From Odiellus spinosus (lineage: Eukaryota; Arthropoda; Arachnida; Opiliones; Phalangiidae): 64,000 nucleotides of DNA. Location: positions 3,503,351-3,567,350 of the forward strand of contig OY987234.1 of assembly GCA_963920705.1 (NCBI GenBank), in the 5' to 3' direction. This document shows, piece by piece, positions 30,401 to 42,439 of the stretch; positions within the stretch are counted from its first letter, which is position 1, and each line of letters opens with the position of its first letter. The position numbers and the translations under genes were made by a program. The notes under the pieces are model-generated. The model saw nothing but the letters and a program-made list of their open reading frames with translations, was not told the origin of the DNA and ran no database searches.

Positions 30401-31464
30401 CCCTCATCGCCGCCCACAATCTCCACTGGCTCTTCGCTCTCCTCTCAACGGATTCGAAGTCCCTCTCCTACCCCACCCCGTCTCCCCCCAATCTCCGATA
30501 CCTCGACAAATGGTTACCGCAGACCAAGCGCCTCTACACCGACTCAGAACTCCGCCATCTCTTCTACTCACACCTTCAAACCGCCGCCCCTAATTCGTTC
30601 CTCCTCTACACCGACGGCTCACTCGACCCTTCAGCTGCAGCCTCAGGCGCGGCCTTCTACTCACCTCAGACCGACACTCGCCACCTCCACACCGTCCATC
30701 TGGGCCACGCTATAAGCAGGGTAGAGCTGTACGCCATCTACCGCGCCATCTGCTGGGGCCTCACTGCCTCTCCTCTACCTCTATGCATCTGCACCGACTC
30801 CCGCGCCGCCATCGCCACCCTCCGCAATCCCACTTCGGTGGACCCGTTAGTTTGCCTAACGCGCCGACTTCTCCTCCGCCACCCCCGCGACGTCCTTGTC
30901 TTTTGGACACCAAGCCACTCCACCATCCACCCCAATGACGTGGCCGACTCTCTCGCCGCCACGGCCATCGCCACTCGCCCACCCTTGATCACAGACACCC
31001 TACCGTACGTTTACAGTGAAATCAAATCTCTTCTCCGCCGCACCACCCTGGCTTCCTGGGCAACTTCCTGGGCCCGTGATGCAGGCGGTCGCCTCCTATA
31101 CACCTACCGCAGCGCCGTCTCCACCTCTCCCCCGGTCCACCATTTCCCCGACAGAGAGAGCGACACTCTCTTCGCCCGCCTCCACTGCAACCGCCTCCCC
31201 ACTAATGCTACCCTTTACCGATTTGGCCTTGCTCCTTCAACCACCTGTCCACACTGCCCTACACTCGACGACACCCTTTCCCACCGCCTATTCCACTGCC
31301 CCAATCTGGCGCACCACACCCGCTCCCTACACTCAGCGCTCACTCGCCGCTCCATACCCCTCACCCTACACCACCTCCTATTGCTCACTACTTCCGGCGA
31401 TCCCTCCATCAGCTGTACCCTGGCCTCCACCCTCCGCCTCCTCTTCCCCTCTCCCCAACGATAG
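30372..31464 (+). CDS. LINE ORF2 continuation: RNase H and C-terminal Cys/His motif
   Basis: Continues ORF2 in the -1 frame beyond the poly-C run (that frame is open from 29836, but only this part is homologous). RNase H catalytic residues are visible in YTDGSLD, VELYAIYRA, CTDSRAA and PNDVADSLA. A CPHC...H...C motif near the end resembles the zinc-binding tail of these proteins. The stop is at 31464, followed by 55 bp of 3' UTR and poly(A). Confidence 0.85.
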
Positions 31465-31517
31465 TAGCTCTCTTCCGAGCTCCCCGTGCGGGTGCAAAAA
31501 CTATCCAGTTACGCGCC

Positions 31518-31560
<43 letters not shown>

Positions 31561-31719
31561 ACTTCGGAATCGGAACTAGAGAATTGTGCGTTAACTGCGA
31601 TGGTTTTTACTCTTTTTATTTAAAATTAAGCATTATCAAGTATTAATTGTTTACCTTAATTTTCATATGAAAAGAGTTTATTTCGTCATGTGAATGAAAG
31701 TCAATATTGCAAGAAAGAA

Positions 31720-31998
31720 ATGGACCTGGAACTCGAAAGTTTTGTTTCAATTATAACGCATACCTTGAAAGATCCTATTATCATTCCGGGAAAATGCATT
31801 TTCATTGCTGAAGATCTGTACATCTATGCCTCAAGATTATGCGAAATTGGGCCCATTGCCCGCCATTTATTTGGGCTGTGGTGTACTAGTTCTAAATCCT
31901 GGCTTAGTCCTTGCGAAGAAGTTGACGCCACTGGATCCAAAAAATGGGCATTTGAATTGAAGTTTCGCTTTAAATTACCGAATATAGGCAGACTCGAA
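31720..31998 (+). CDS. hop: Janus kinase (hopscotch) first recognised coding exon, FERM F1
   Basis: Encodes the start of the FERM domain of a JAK tyrosine kinase: AEDLYIYASRLCEIG then PIARHLFGLW, followed by a W-L-x-P segment and KKWAFELKFRFKLPN. This is the F1-lobe layout of JAKs, where I-x-P-I-A-x-x-L/VFGL and a W-x-x-P motif recur. I chose ATG 31720 because the frame has a stop shortly upstream of 31690 and no other in-frame Met. An upstream acceptor giving a non-initial exon is also possible. The donor GTAATA is phase 0. JAK FERM domains bind cytokine receptors at the membrane. Confidence 0.82.
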
Positions 31999-32060
31999 GT
32001 AATAATTTACGATATACTTATATTTTGAAAATATTATAGTTTCTTTTCCTCTCTTGATAG

Positions 32061-32357
32061 AAGTTGAAAGACCTGGCTGCGTTAAACTATTACTTCCATC
32101 AACTGAGGCACGATTTTCTCAACAGTAAGATTCCAGAAATGGTTCAACATAAGAACAAGGCGTTAGGACTAGCTGCCACTGATATGATTCGCGAAATGCT
32201 GGAGCAAAATTTAAATATTGAAGATATGAAACATCGCTACAAAGATTTTTTGCCTCGAGAATTATGGAAAAATCATAGGTACTGGGTAAAAACTCCTCTC
32301 TTGGAAGCCGTTAATCGGGGCTGGATAAATAGCAAACAGAATGTTGGCTACGTTAAA
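32061..32357 (+). CDS. hop: Janus kinase exon, FERM F2 lobe
   Basis: 99 codons, phase 0 at both ends, between CTCTTGATAG and GTAAGT. It reads KLKDLAALNYYFHQLRHDFL, then NSKIPEMVQHKNKALGLAAT, with the helical Y-F-x-Q-x-R-x-D-F and later A-x-D-M-x-R-E pattern of the JAK F2 lobe, then RYKDFLPRELWKNHRYW. The 62-bp intron before it is short. The intron after it is about 20 kb and holds most of the transposons of the window. Confidence 0.88.
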
Positions 32358-34810
32358 GTAAGTTTTAGTTTTATTCTATTGACTCTAAATAAGGCTTGTT
32401 GTGAACTCGATGGAATATAGGAGTACTCGATCTATTGGGTCAGTCCTAAAGGGAGCTGCCAAGGGAGACATTGATACGTCAGAGGTTCCTATCTCTCACA
32501 TCAGTGCAATCCCTCTAGTGAGGGAGTTACAGTATTCGCCATTACAAGCGGTCTCCCAGTAAGGGGATTCCATGATGTCAGGCTTTCTTTCCCCTCGGCT
32601 TTTTGCTGTCTCCCTATTATCGTACTCTATTATCAGAAGCGTACTCTATTATCAGAAGCCTAATGGCAAAGAGCCTTTGAAAAATTGCTAAGGGCAATTG
32701 ATTTGATTAAATAATTAATTATAGATTAATTACCAAAGCATGTTTTAGTATGTTTTTCCTGCGTAGCTCTTAGTGAAATGTAGTTAGGTTGAAATTCTTT
32801 CTCGCATTTCAAATACAAAAACTATATCTAGTACCTAAAATATTTTTTAAATTAATCACTCTAAAAGCAAATTAATTATCTAGTAAGAAGCTTAAAATCT
32901 CTAATTGAAAATATAGTTTTTGTCCGACGCAAGAAACTTTTTCCTAATAATAAATACATTTCTTTAGTACCTAAATATGTTTTCAAAACATTCAAACCAG
33001 AAGATAATTTAATATTAATTAAAACTAAAGTTTTCTTGCATATTTCATCAAAAAATATTATTAGGCTGAAAATTTTTTTGCATTTGGTTGAGCAAATCTT
33101 TAACTAGACCTAGAATCTAAAAAAACGTTTAGGATGCGTAATGTTTAAACATAGTTTATTATTTAAATAAAACCCCTGCAAACCGTTAAAGTCATCAAAC
33201 CAATAGGCGGCAGTATAGGGCTATTTTATAAGACTTCTAAAAATAGGGGAAAATCGTAACTAAGCTACTATCAGGAGGGGTGCAAAAGGGGATTTACTAG
33301 TGTCATAAAAACCTTAGGTAATACAATAACGAGGGCTAGCTATTAAGCTTTGAACATCGAGACTATTGACGAATTCGGACTGTCCATACTCATAAACCAA
33401 CTTCTAGGGGCTAGGTACAAATATAATGATGAATTATCGCAATAGATGGCGCGCCTACCCCTCACTCTATCTCTCGCTCTCGTACCTATCCACGCATTAC
33501 AACCGCTGCTATGGGAAACGTGTAGAGAGGAGGAATTATCGATCGCCTAGTTTGTCTCTCTCGTCATAGCGGATCAGAATGGGAACTACAACACTGACAT
33601 CTCTTAAGAGATCGGCGCGTAAAGAGTGTACTCCAATGGAGGCTGCCCGTGCAAGTTCCTCTTCAATTCCGAATTCGTCTATTTACAAATTAAAGGGATG
33701 TATTGCCCAGGGGGTCAAAGGATGGTGGACAATTTGTAGGAGGGTATTACTGTACCTGGGTCTAACTAAGGAAAATGAAATAACGAAAGTGAACGTTGGA
33801 GTAGAGATAAAAAACTAGGGAAAAGGCGACTTGGTATCTATTGGGTCGTGTCCCTTGAAAGACATCAGCCTTAACATTACCACATTTTTGGGTAAAATAT
33901 CGAGAAACGGTAAAAATGTTTTTAATTTCCAGTCAACCAGAGTTAGTTACTAAGCTAGTAGCTATCTTTGTATTGCTATCTTTGAGAAAATTGCTCTTGT
34001 CCAAGCCTGCCCAGGTACTGACTATTGTAACATCTTGTTTTTTAGAACCCCTCCATATTCAAACAGTTCTATATTTCTGTATGACTTGAAAACCGAATAA
34101 TATTGATATAAATCTGCATAGAAGTCTAGACTGTTGAAAGTTATCTATGATTTTTGAACTGTACTCTGAATCAGGTTTAGTTTTCAGAACAGGTGATTCT
34201 GAAGATCTCAAAGATATAAATAATAAATAGAAAGGGAGCTTGTCCTTTAACGTGCTGTAAATCAAATCAATTCAGGCTATTGTATGCCTACAGTTTTCAA
34301 CTTCAGTACTTTTATTTCACTAGGGATTTTTATGAAATAGTAGCTTGAGATAGTGTGTGTTTTTCTTTTGCAATTCATTTTGAAATGTTGACCCTCTGTT
34401 TAAAAAGTGGGTAGCCCTTAAAAGGGCTGTGGTTTTGATCAGTTTTATGCATCACGAGTCACGACCAGGATCAAAAATTATTATGAAAAAAATACTCAGA
34501 GTCTTTCAATCCTCTTTTCTTTTTCTTTTCTTTTTCGGTTTTTGTTTAGAGTTAGGGCCCTAAGGCCATTACAGCTCTTGAGTGTAAATTCTCCAAGAGA
34601 GAGGACAATACAATTAAGTTGATATAAAAACATAGTAAGTTTAAAATAGGATTAGGTTAAATTTTTAAATTGATATTTAAGTTAGGTTAAATTAAGATAA
34701 TAATTAGGATAAGTTAAATTAAGTTACTAAGTAGGTTAAGTTAGATTAAGTTAATAATTAGGGTAAGCTAAATTGATTTAATATTTAGGTTAAGTTAAAT
34801 TAAGTTAATA

Positions 34811-35125
34811 TTACTTTGAAAAATGTTGTTTAAACTTAAGTTTAAATGTATTAATAGAGGGAGAGTTAACCACCTCGGAGGGTAGTGAATTCCAAAGGGG
34901 GACAGCTCGATAAAAGAAGGAATTCTTTACGAGATTTAATCTAGGTCTTTGAATAAATAGTTTGCGTGAATGGCCGCGAGTGATTCCTGTATTGGGAGTG
35001 AAGTAATGTTGGGAGGGATGAGACAGGATGGTATATAGTAGAGTTAAGTCCACCATATCCCATCTTGTGGACAGGGTGGGCCAACGAAGGGCTTCCAATC
35101 TATCCTGACGGGGCCTGCCTCTCAA
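34811..35125 (-). pseudogene. LINE A ORF2 C-terminal piece (frameshifted)
   Basis: 104 codons containing RQDRLEALRWPTL and RPRLNLVKNSFFYR, equivalent to the last part of LINE B ORF2. It is out of frame with the RT piece ending at 35100; the shift lies near 35150-35170. The final residues are KQHFSK. Confidence 0.8.
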
Positions 35126-36960
35126 CGACGGAGGAATCTTGGTAGCGCGGCGCTGAACCAGCTAATATAGAGATGTCTTTAGCAAGGTGAGGGCGCCAGA
35201 TTGGGGAACAGTATTCTAAAATGGGCCGCACATATTCATTATATAAGATGGTTAGGGATAGCGTATCCAAGAAGGAAAAATTTCTGTTTAGGGCGCCAAC
35301 AATACCACTCAGCCTGGACGCGATAGTGGCACAGTGTTTGGAGGAAGATAAGTTGGATGATACTATAACACCAAGATCACGATGGTCAGCTATACGCGTG
35401 AGACAAGAGCCATTTAGAAAATAAGGGGAGAGTGTATTGACGGTTGAAACCTTGGAGGCTATTCTAAGTTGGTAGGATTTATTGCAGTTAAAGGACATAC
35501 CGTTACGGGTAGCCCAATGATGCAGCGTATCAAGGTCTTGTTGAAGAAGCTGGACATCTGTGTAAGATTTAATTACACGGTATAATTTTGCATCGTCAGC
35601 GTAAAGCGCGATAAAGCTTAATACTGAGGAAGGCATGTCGTTGATGTAGATTAGAAAAAGGAAGGGGCCTAGGACACTCCCCTGAGGGACGCCACTAGTA
35701 ACCCTAACTGGGTCGCTGAGGGTACCCGCGATCGAAACCCTCTGAGTACGCTCCCCAAGGTAGACCGAAAGCCATCGGAGGAGTTCACCACCGACGCCAT
35801 AACATTTCAACGTAGAAAGAAGCCTTGAATGAGGAACAGTGTCAAAGGCCTTGGACAAGTCCAAATAGATAGCATCAGTAGGAAAACCCTCGTCAAAGGC
35901 CTCCAGCCAGCTGTGGAGAGTGGAAAGGAGATTTGTACCCGTAGATTTACCTTGAAGAAATCCATGTTGGGATTTATGGAGAAACTGTTCAATATGCTGG
36001 TAGATAGTAGTTTTAAGATACTTCTCCAAAACTTTACAAATTGCAGAGGTTAGACTAATAGGCCTATAACTAGACACATTGGTTCGAGATCCTGACTTTT
36101 TGTACACAGGGACCACAGTCGCGGTAAGCCACTCAGGCGGAAGCTTGCCCTCTTCCAAAAATCTAGTGAAAAGCATAGCCAGAGGCCGAGAGATGGTGTT
36201 AGCGCAACCACGTAGGAAACGGTTGGGTATAAAGTCAGGACCAGCAGAAGACTGGACGTTTAACTTCCTTAAAATTAGTCTGACCTCGGCGCGAGTAGGG
36301 GGTGAAAAGTTTAATGGAGAACAGGGAATACTTGGTAAGTCTGCAGTGGGGGAGCAGTTCAAAGTAGAGAAACTGACAAAAAAGTGAGAGTTAAATAAAT
36401 TTGATGCCTCAAGAGGAGTGGGACCACTGCCATCGTGAAGTTTGACAGAGGGAGCCGAGTTGCGAGGTTTGATACGTTGATTTACAAATTTCCAAAAGGA
36501 AGAGGGATTACTTTTAATCTGCTTGAGCTTCCTAGTTTCTTGGCGACGTTTAGCAGAACTAATCTCAGGTTTAGTGTCTGTAAGTAAGGCATTATACTGA
36601 CGGCGCAACAGGGCAACACGTGAAGTGCGGATCTGAGAGATGGCCATTTTAAGTTTACGCCATAAGCGCTCTTTCTTTCGAAGTTTACGTTTGAGGGATT
36701 TGGAAATCCAGGGTCTGGTTACTTTAGAAGCAGAGATGGTCTTAAAAGGGGGAACATACTTATTTATTATAGAGCGGATAGTAGTGAGGAAATTGGTCCA
36801 GGATAAGTGGAAATCGTCCACCTGCAACAGAGCCTCCCAGTCAACCTCCGCGATGGCCTTATTGAGGGAATCATAATCTGCGTTAGAGAAATTTAGTAAA
36901 TCTCCATCTGCTAGGGGAGAGGGACCAGCGCTGTCTAAAGGGAAGATGATAGAGAGAATT
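35100..36960 (-). pseudogene. LINE A ORF2: end of endonuclease and reverse transcriptase
   Basis: The open frame with Met starts at 36827, but the homologous frame continues upstream (towards 36960) to the copia boundary. RT motifs: SYRPISLTSAICKVLEKYL, YLDLSKAFDTVPH, GVPQGSVLGPFLFLIYINDM and catalytic ALYADDAKLYR. The frame is lost near 35160, where 28 non-homologous residues precede the stop. Interrupted upstream by copia and broken downstream, so not functional. Confidence 0.88.
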
Positions 36961-36965
36961 GTGTG
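36961..36965. repeat. Copia target-site duplication, left
   Basis: GTGTG immediately before the left LTR, matching GTGTG at 42435-42439. A 5-bp duplication is the size expected of copia-type integrases. Confidence 0.9.
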
Positions 36966-37322
36966 TGTTGAATTTGAAACGCTTTTTCTTCTATAAACGT
37001 TTAGTATAGTAAAACCGCACCATGTTGATCTAATTATAAAGCACTTCTGATTTTTAACTTTGTTTTATTTTCCTTGTTATTTAAATTAGTAAAAACTATT
37101 AATTTACATATTATTTATTATCAACTGAACTATCTTCCTCCTTTGCTCATTACCAAAAAAAAAACAACTTCTTACTCTCAGTCCAGAATTCAACTCTGCA
37201 TCAACACAAAACATCTACATCTACACAAAACATCTACATAAACCTATAAACCAATCAGAGAAGATCATGTGGTCATGACCCTTGTACCATAAATATCTAT
37301 GATAATACTGATACTACCAATA
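36966..37322 (-). repeat. Copia 3' LTR (left on the plus strand)
   Basis: Plus-strand sequence TGTTGAATTTGAAACG to GATACTACCAATA. It differs from the other LTR only in one A-rich tract (A10CAAC versus A12C). Its transcriptional 5' end reads TATTGG rather than the usual TG. Confidence 0.93.
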
Positions 37323-37662
37323 TTCTTCCCTAATTTTCATAGATATATATATACATAGCCTATATTTATCTAATATCTTAATTTCATCATTATACATAAT
37401 TCTATAAATTTTCTTTTCGCTATTATTTTAGTAAATATGTCCGCTAAATTTATATCTGTTTTAACATATTCTACATTAAATAATTTCTTTTCCATACAGT
37501 CTCTAATATAATGATATTTAAATCTATATGTTTTGTACGGTTGTTCTCGATATTATTTCGTGACAACGCAATAGTCGCTTGGTTATCACAATAGATTAAA
37601 GGTATATCTAATGTTTGTTCAATCTTATAAACATTTAACAGTTCGGTCATTATTCTTGTTAA

Positions 37663-39918
37663 CTATATAACGTCTTTTGCTGTTTCCGCCAGGGCAATAT
37701 ATTCTGATTCTGCACTGGACTGAGCTACGCACATTTGTTTCGTTGATCTCCAGTGTACCGGATTATCTCCTATATTAATCAATAGTCCCGTTGTTGACTT
37801 TCTATCATCTAGATCAGAGCCCCAAGAAGCGTCTGAATAGGCTACTAAATTTATGTAACTTAATTGATGATAATTAAGTCCGTAGTCACTTGTATCTAGT
37901 ACATATTTTAGAACACGTTCTAAATTCTCACAATGTATTTTCGCCGGGTTCGATGAAAATCTTGCTAAACACGATACAGCGTAGGTAATATCTGGTCTGG
38001 TCCTCTGTGCGATATACGATAGTATTCCTATTAATCTTTTGTAAGGGTAATCTTCCGGATTGGTCTCTGGAGGGCATTGTCTTTTCGATAGTGTCAATCC
38101 CTCTGGTAACGGTGCTTCGTAAGTCTTCTTGGTTTTTATATTCCAAATTTGTTTCAATTTTTCTAGGTAACCCTTTTGGTGTATACGAATTTCTCCTTGT
38201 TTAGGAAATTCAAATTCAATTCCCAGAAAGTAATGTAAACCTCCAAGATCATCTACTTCGAATACATCTGAGATCTTCTTAAAAAGTTTCTGCATCGTCT
38301 TTTCATCCTTTGCGATTATTACTATATCGTCGACATAAACTAATAAAATGCCAGATCTTTTGTAATTATAAATACAATTACATCCTAATATTCTCGTAAA
38401 TCCAAGTTCGTTTAAACTGTGGTCTAATTCGTTGTACCATTCTCTTCCACTTTGTTTTAAACCATATAGGGCTTTCTTTAAACGCCATACTTTATTTTCT
38501 TTCCCCTTCTTTAAAAAACCTTGAGGTTGCTTTACATATATTTCTTCCTCGAGATTTCCATACAGATATGCACTCTTTATGTCTAATTGTTTGTGACACC
38601 ATCCCATACATGCAATAAATATTAGTATGCACATTCTTATTAACGTAAAATTTACTACGGGTGCATAAGTTTCGTTGTAGTCTCGTCCTTGTACTTGAGT
38701 ATAGCCTTTAGCTACAAGTCTTGCTTTATGTCGTATGATCTCACCCTTTGCATTTCTTTTTATGGCATAAACCCATTTGGTTCCAATTAGCTTCTTGTCT
38801 TTAGGTTGATCGACGACTTCATAAACTTCTCGCTTCTTAAACGTTTTTAATTCAGTTTTCATTGCTTTTCTCCAACTTTCCCCGTCTTCACTATTTATAG
38901 CTTCGTTGAATGATTCTGGTAGGGTAGTGCAATGTAGTTCTACGTTTCCTACATACGCTTTCTTTACCGTTGGTTTCTTTATCGGTTTGAATGAAAAATT
39001 TGATAGATCGTGTTTCATTTTATTTTGTTTTAAATAAGTGCGTACTTCATTCTCTGTTTTGAAACGTTTATCCTTGTCCGAAAAATAATATACATCCACT
39101 CGTCCTTTACATTGTCCTTTAGTTCTTATCTTTTCTTCACGACGCCAACCCTTAGGTAGGATAGGTTTCTTTGGAGGAGTTGCAGAATTTTCTTCTTCAT
39201 CTTCTGAATTTTCTAAGTCAGTGGAGGTATTTTCGAGTTGTAAATCGTGTTCTTCTTCTTCTGCTGAACTCTCTTCTTCTTCTGAGCTTTCTTCGTTTTC
39301 AACTCCCCCTTCTAATATTTTCACCTTTTCTTTCTGTTTACTTGTAGTTGGTATTTCTTCGGTGTCTACCTCTTCATCTTCAGGTAACCAAAATTCGTTA
39401 AATAATTCGGTATACTGTTCTTCTTTGGTTTCACGTAAAGCCTTTATACCCAATTTGTTCTCATTAAAAGATACGTGTTTCGTTTCCATAACTCTACCTT
39501 CCGAAGGAAACCATATTCTATATCCTTTCGTTTTGATCGCGTATCCAACCATTATCCCCAGCTTCGATCTGTTTTGAAATTTATTTCGATTTGGTTTCGG
39601 GATAAATACAAATGCTAAACATCCGTATCGCTTTAAGTGTCGTACTGATGGAATTTTCCCTGACCATCTTGTTATAGGGACTTGAGGTAATTTCGAATGA
39701 GGCAACCTGTTCGATAAATAAGTAAATGCTTGAACTGCTTCACCCCAACACTTCTGCGGTAATTCTGCGTCCTCTAAAAGTGTCCTAACTCCGTCCAATA
39801 GAGTTCTATTCCATCTCTCGGAAATTCCGTTCATCTCTGGTGTATAAACATTAGTTCTTTGTACTTGAATTCCTAATTTATTACATGACTCTTCAAATCG
39901 TCGTGAACAGTATTCCAT
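37663..39918 (-). pseudogene. Copia pol, second open part: integrase end, reverse transcriptase, RNase H
   Basis: 751 codons open. It begins in the integrase core (YTPEMNGISERWNRTLLDG carries the catalytic Glu region), then the RT with GTKWVYAIKRNAKGEI, KARLVAKGYTQ, QLDIKSAYLYG and the YVDD box in LLVYVDDIVII, then RNase H with SDASWGSDLDDRKSTTG and SSAESEY. It is out of frame with the upstream gag-pol part. It stops early in RNase H at a TAG where family members have Trp, and the remaining homology (37560-37660) needs a further frameshift. Confidence 0.88.
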
Positions 39919-39922
39919 TCCA

Positions 39923-41692
39923 TTATCTGTTCGTAAGTTCTTGACGTTCTCCTGTTTGACGTTCTACAAACGCTTTATACTCCTGAAATTTGTCGAATGC
40001 TTCATCTTTTCTCTTCATCAGGTATACAGTAGCTCTTCGAGAATAATCGTCGATGAAGGTTATTATATATTTGGCTCCTGATAATGAATTAACCGGAGCT
40101 GGTCCCCAAACGTCACTATGTATAATTTCTAATACTTTCTTTGTTGCTATCCCTTTAAGTTCTTTCGAAGATGTTTTTGAAGCTTTTGATAAACGACATG
40201 GATTACAGATATCCATTTTCCCTTTCAGGTCTGGTAAACCTTCAACCATATTATGATGGTGAAGTTTCTTCATTCTATCTTCACTCGGATGACCCAGTCT
40301 TTTATGCCATAATACTAAATTATTCGATGATGTACTAAAGTAAGTACTTGCGTCATTTGATTCTTGTTTTATATCTTCTACATAACTTTTCGTAATGTAT
40401 AGATTCTCTTCTGATAAATAAGCATTCATTAATAGTTTCTTCTCATCGTCAAATATTTCGACTGTTCCGTTGTTAATCACCGTTTTGCATCCCTTATTAT
40501 CGAATTTTCGTATTGATAATAAATTCCTACTATAACCAGGTACGTATATTACTTCTTTTAAGGTGATTACCTCTTCTCCATTTCTTATTGTTAATTTGAT
40601 ATCTCCGATGCCAACTGCTTTTGTACCTCCTTCGGCTATCTCGATAGGTGTATCCATAGTTCGATAATTCGAAAACCATTCTTTTCTGTTACTAAAATGA
40701 TGCGATGCACCGCTGTCTAGTATCCACGCGTCTTTATCTACACTAGCCGCCATTAATGTTGTTGCTAAGAAAGTTCTACCTTTAGAGGGCTTCTGTTCTT
40801 TAGTTCCTTGACTATTCTGATTTGTTGATTTCTTACCCCGACAATTTCTTGCGTAATGCCCGGGTTTTCCGCAATTATAACAATTGAAATCATTTGTAGA
40901 AGATTGTTTCTTACTTTGGTTCTGGCTTCTTGTTCTACTGTTAATTCGATTTCTATTTACTGACGAAGTAAATCCAGACTGTTGCTCAGGTTGATTTTCT
41001 TCTGATTCTTCCCGTCGTTGACGATCATATTCGGAAATCAGCAACTCCTTTACTCTTGTTGGTGTGAAATCTACATCCTCCCAATGATATGCTAGTGCCG
41101 CTACTTGACGATACTCTTGTGGTAGTTTATGTAGCATTTGGAACGCTATTTCTGTATCGGTCAATTTTAATCCAGCCTCCTCCAAGTGTTGTGCTATACA
41201 GATTATCTTCGCCATGTATGGTGACATAGATTCAATTCCATCGTATTTACAACTTATGAATTCGGATCGTAAGTCTGCTATTCTTGCCTTTGATTTAGGT
41301 TCATAAATGTCCTTTAACGCTCCCCATACGTCCTGTACTGTATCATACTGTGCTACGATTCGTTTATGTGTATTATCCAACGCTAATGACACCTTTGATA
41401 ATGCTTTCTGTGCCAGTCGTTGATATTTTTCTTTTGCTGCGATCGACGCTGATTCGGCTGGTTCTGTAATAGTACCGTTTAATAAACCCCATAGGCCATA
41501 ATACAATAAAGCCATCTTCATGTCAAATTTCCAGGTTTCATAATTAGTATCATTTAATTTGGCAAATGAAAAAGTTCCTCCCAGTTCTTCATTATTTTCA
41601 GCCATTATTAACTCTTCTGTAACTCTTAGTTCATTAACTTCACTTATTAATACCTCCTCTGTAACTCTTTGTCCATTATCTTTACTTGCCAT
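39923..41692 (-). pseudogene. Copia gag and first part of pol: Gag, protease, integrase
   Basis: 589 codons. The Gag N-terminal domain (YETWKFDMKMALLYYGLW) lies near residues 51-70, the zinc knuckle CYNCGKPGHYARNC at 271-284, the protease with DSGA in WILDSGASHHFSN at about 323-335, and the integrase zinc domain (H...H...CNPC) and first catalytic Asp (IHSDVWGP) near the C terminus. The frame is lost close to 39945-39970, between the first and second catalytic Asp of the integrase, so this copy cannot make a full polyprotein by ordinary translation. Confidence 0.9.
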
Positions 41693-42067
41693 TCAATCTT
41701 GTTTAATCTTGTTTTATTTCACCAAGGCCCAACATCTCTTCAATCGACTCACCCTCCATGTGGTTTCTTCACTCTATTCTTAAAGCCGAATGTTCTGGAC
41801 AAATCTTGCTCACGTGATCACAAAATTCTTCAATCTCGTTGGTCCAATATAAACGCTAACTCATAAAGCCGAAAGTTCGTTAAATCCGAAAACTCATAAG
41901 ATCCATTGGTCTGATAAAAACGAATTCCTTTAAACCCGATAGTTCGAAAAACCAGAAGTTCTATATCATCTTCGTAGATCGTTACCCTGATGATATTTTT
42001 CTTGTTATCACCAATAATTGTAATTACTTTTAATAGTTAACTGTCTTTAATGTATGCGGTAACCACG

Positions 42068-42078
42068 CTCTGCTACCA
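42068..42078 (-). promoter_or_regulatory. Copia primer-binding site (initiator tRNA-Met)
   Basis: Directly inside the 5' LTR on the minus strand: TGGTAGCAGAG, complementary to the last 11 nt of eukaryotic initiator tRNA-Met including CCA. This is the common primer of copia-type elements. Confidence 0.8.
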
Positions 42079-42434
42079 TGTTGAATTTGAAACGCTTTTT
42101 CTTCTATAAACGTTTAGTATAGTAAAACCGCACCATGTTGATCTAATTATAAAGCACTTCTGATTTTTAACTTTGTTTTATTTTCCTTGTTATTTAAATT
42201 AGTAAAAACTATTAATTTACATATTATTTATTATCAACTGAACTATCTTCCTCCTTTGCTCATTACCAAAAAAAAAAAACTTCTTACTCTCAGTCCAGAA
42301 TTCAACTCTGCATCAACACAAAACATCTACATCTACACAAAACATCTACATAAACCTATAAACCAATCAGAGAAGATCATGTGGTCATGACCCTTGTACC
42401 ATAAATATCTATGATAATACTGATACTACCAATA
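42079..42434 (-). repeat. Copia 5' LTR (right on the plus strand)
   Basis: 356 bp, same ends as the left LTR. Followed by GTGTG (42435-42439), the second target duplication. Confidence 0.93.
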
Positions 42435-42439
42435 GTGTG

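Larger units (their letters stand above)
26169..31560 (+). mobile_element. Full-length C-rich non-LTR retrotransposon with RNase H (I/R1 group)
   Basis: Flanked by the 11-bp repeat ACTTCGGAATC at 26158-26168 and 31561-31571, and ending in about 40 A (31520-31559). It has a 5' UTR of about 165 bp, ORF1 with three zinc knuckles, and ORF2 with endonuclease, reverse transcriptase, RNase H and a C-terminal Cys/His motif. RNase H after the RT places it in the I/R1/LOA group. Its extreme C-richness on the coding strand contrasts with the host. The insertion ends about 160 bp before the JAK start codon. Confidence 0.93.
34510..36960 (-). mobile_element. CR1-like LINE A, 3' portion
   Basis: Minus-strand non-LTR element: reverse transcriptase, C-terminal domain and a long 3' UTR. 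The UTR has degenerate TTAACTTAATTTAACTTA repeats (34640-34812) and a GGCCTTAGGGCCCTAA motif, ending in an A/G-rich AAAAAGAAAAGAAAAAG tail near 34510-34540. The element continues at 42440-42995; the copia insertion at 36966-42434 separates the halves. It resembles LINE B in both protein and tail. Confidence 0.85.
36966..42434 (-). mobile_element. Copia-superfamily LTR retrotransposon, 5.5 kb, nested in LINE A
   Basis: Two nearly identical LTRs of 357 and 356 bp, 5-bp duplication GTGTG, a primer-binding site for initiator tRNA-Met, and minus-strand gag-pol in the copia order Gag, protease, integrase, reverse transcriptase, RNase H. A purine tract (AATTAGGGAAGAA on the minus strand, 37323-37335) precedes the 3' LTR. 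The coding region is broken at three or more places although the LTRs hardly differ. Confidence 0.95.

Noticed and set aside
33579-33818. 79-codon plus-strand frame in JAK intron 2 (MGTTTLTSLKRSAR...)
   Set aside because: No domain, no splice-site support and no in-phase link to JAK exons; the surrounding sequence is not conserved-looking.
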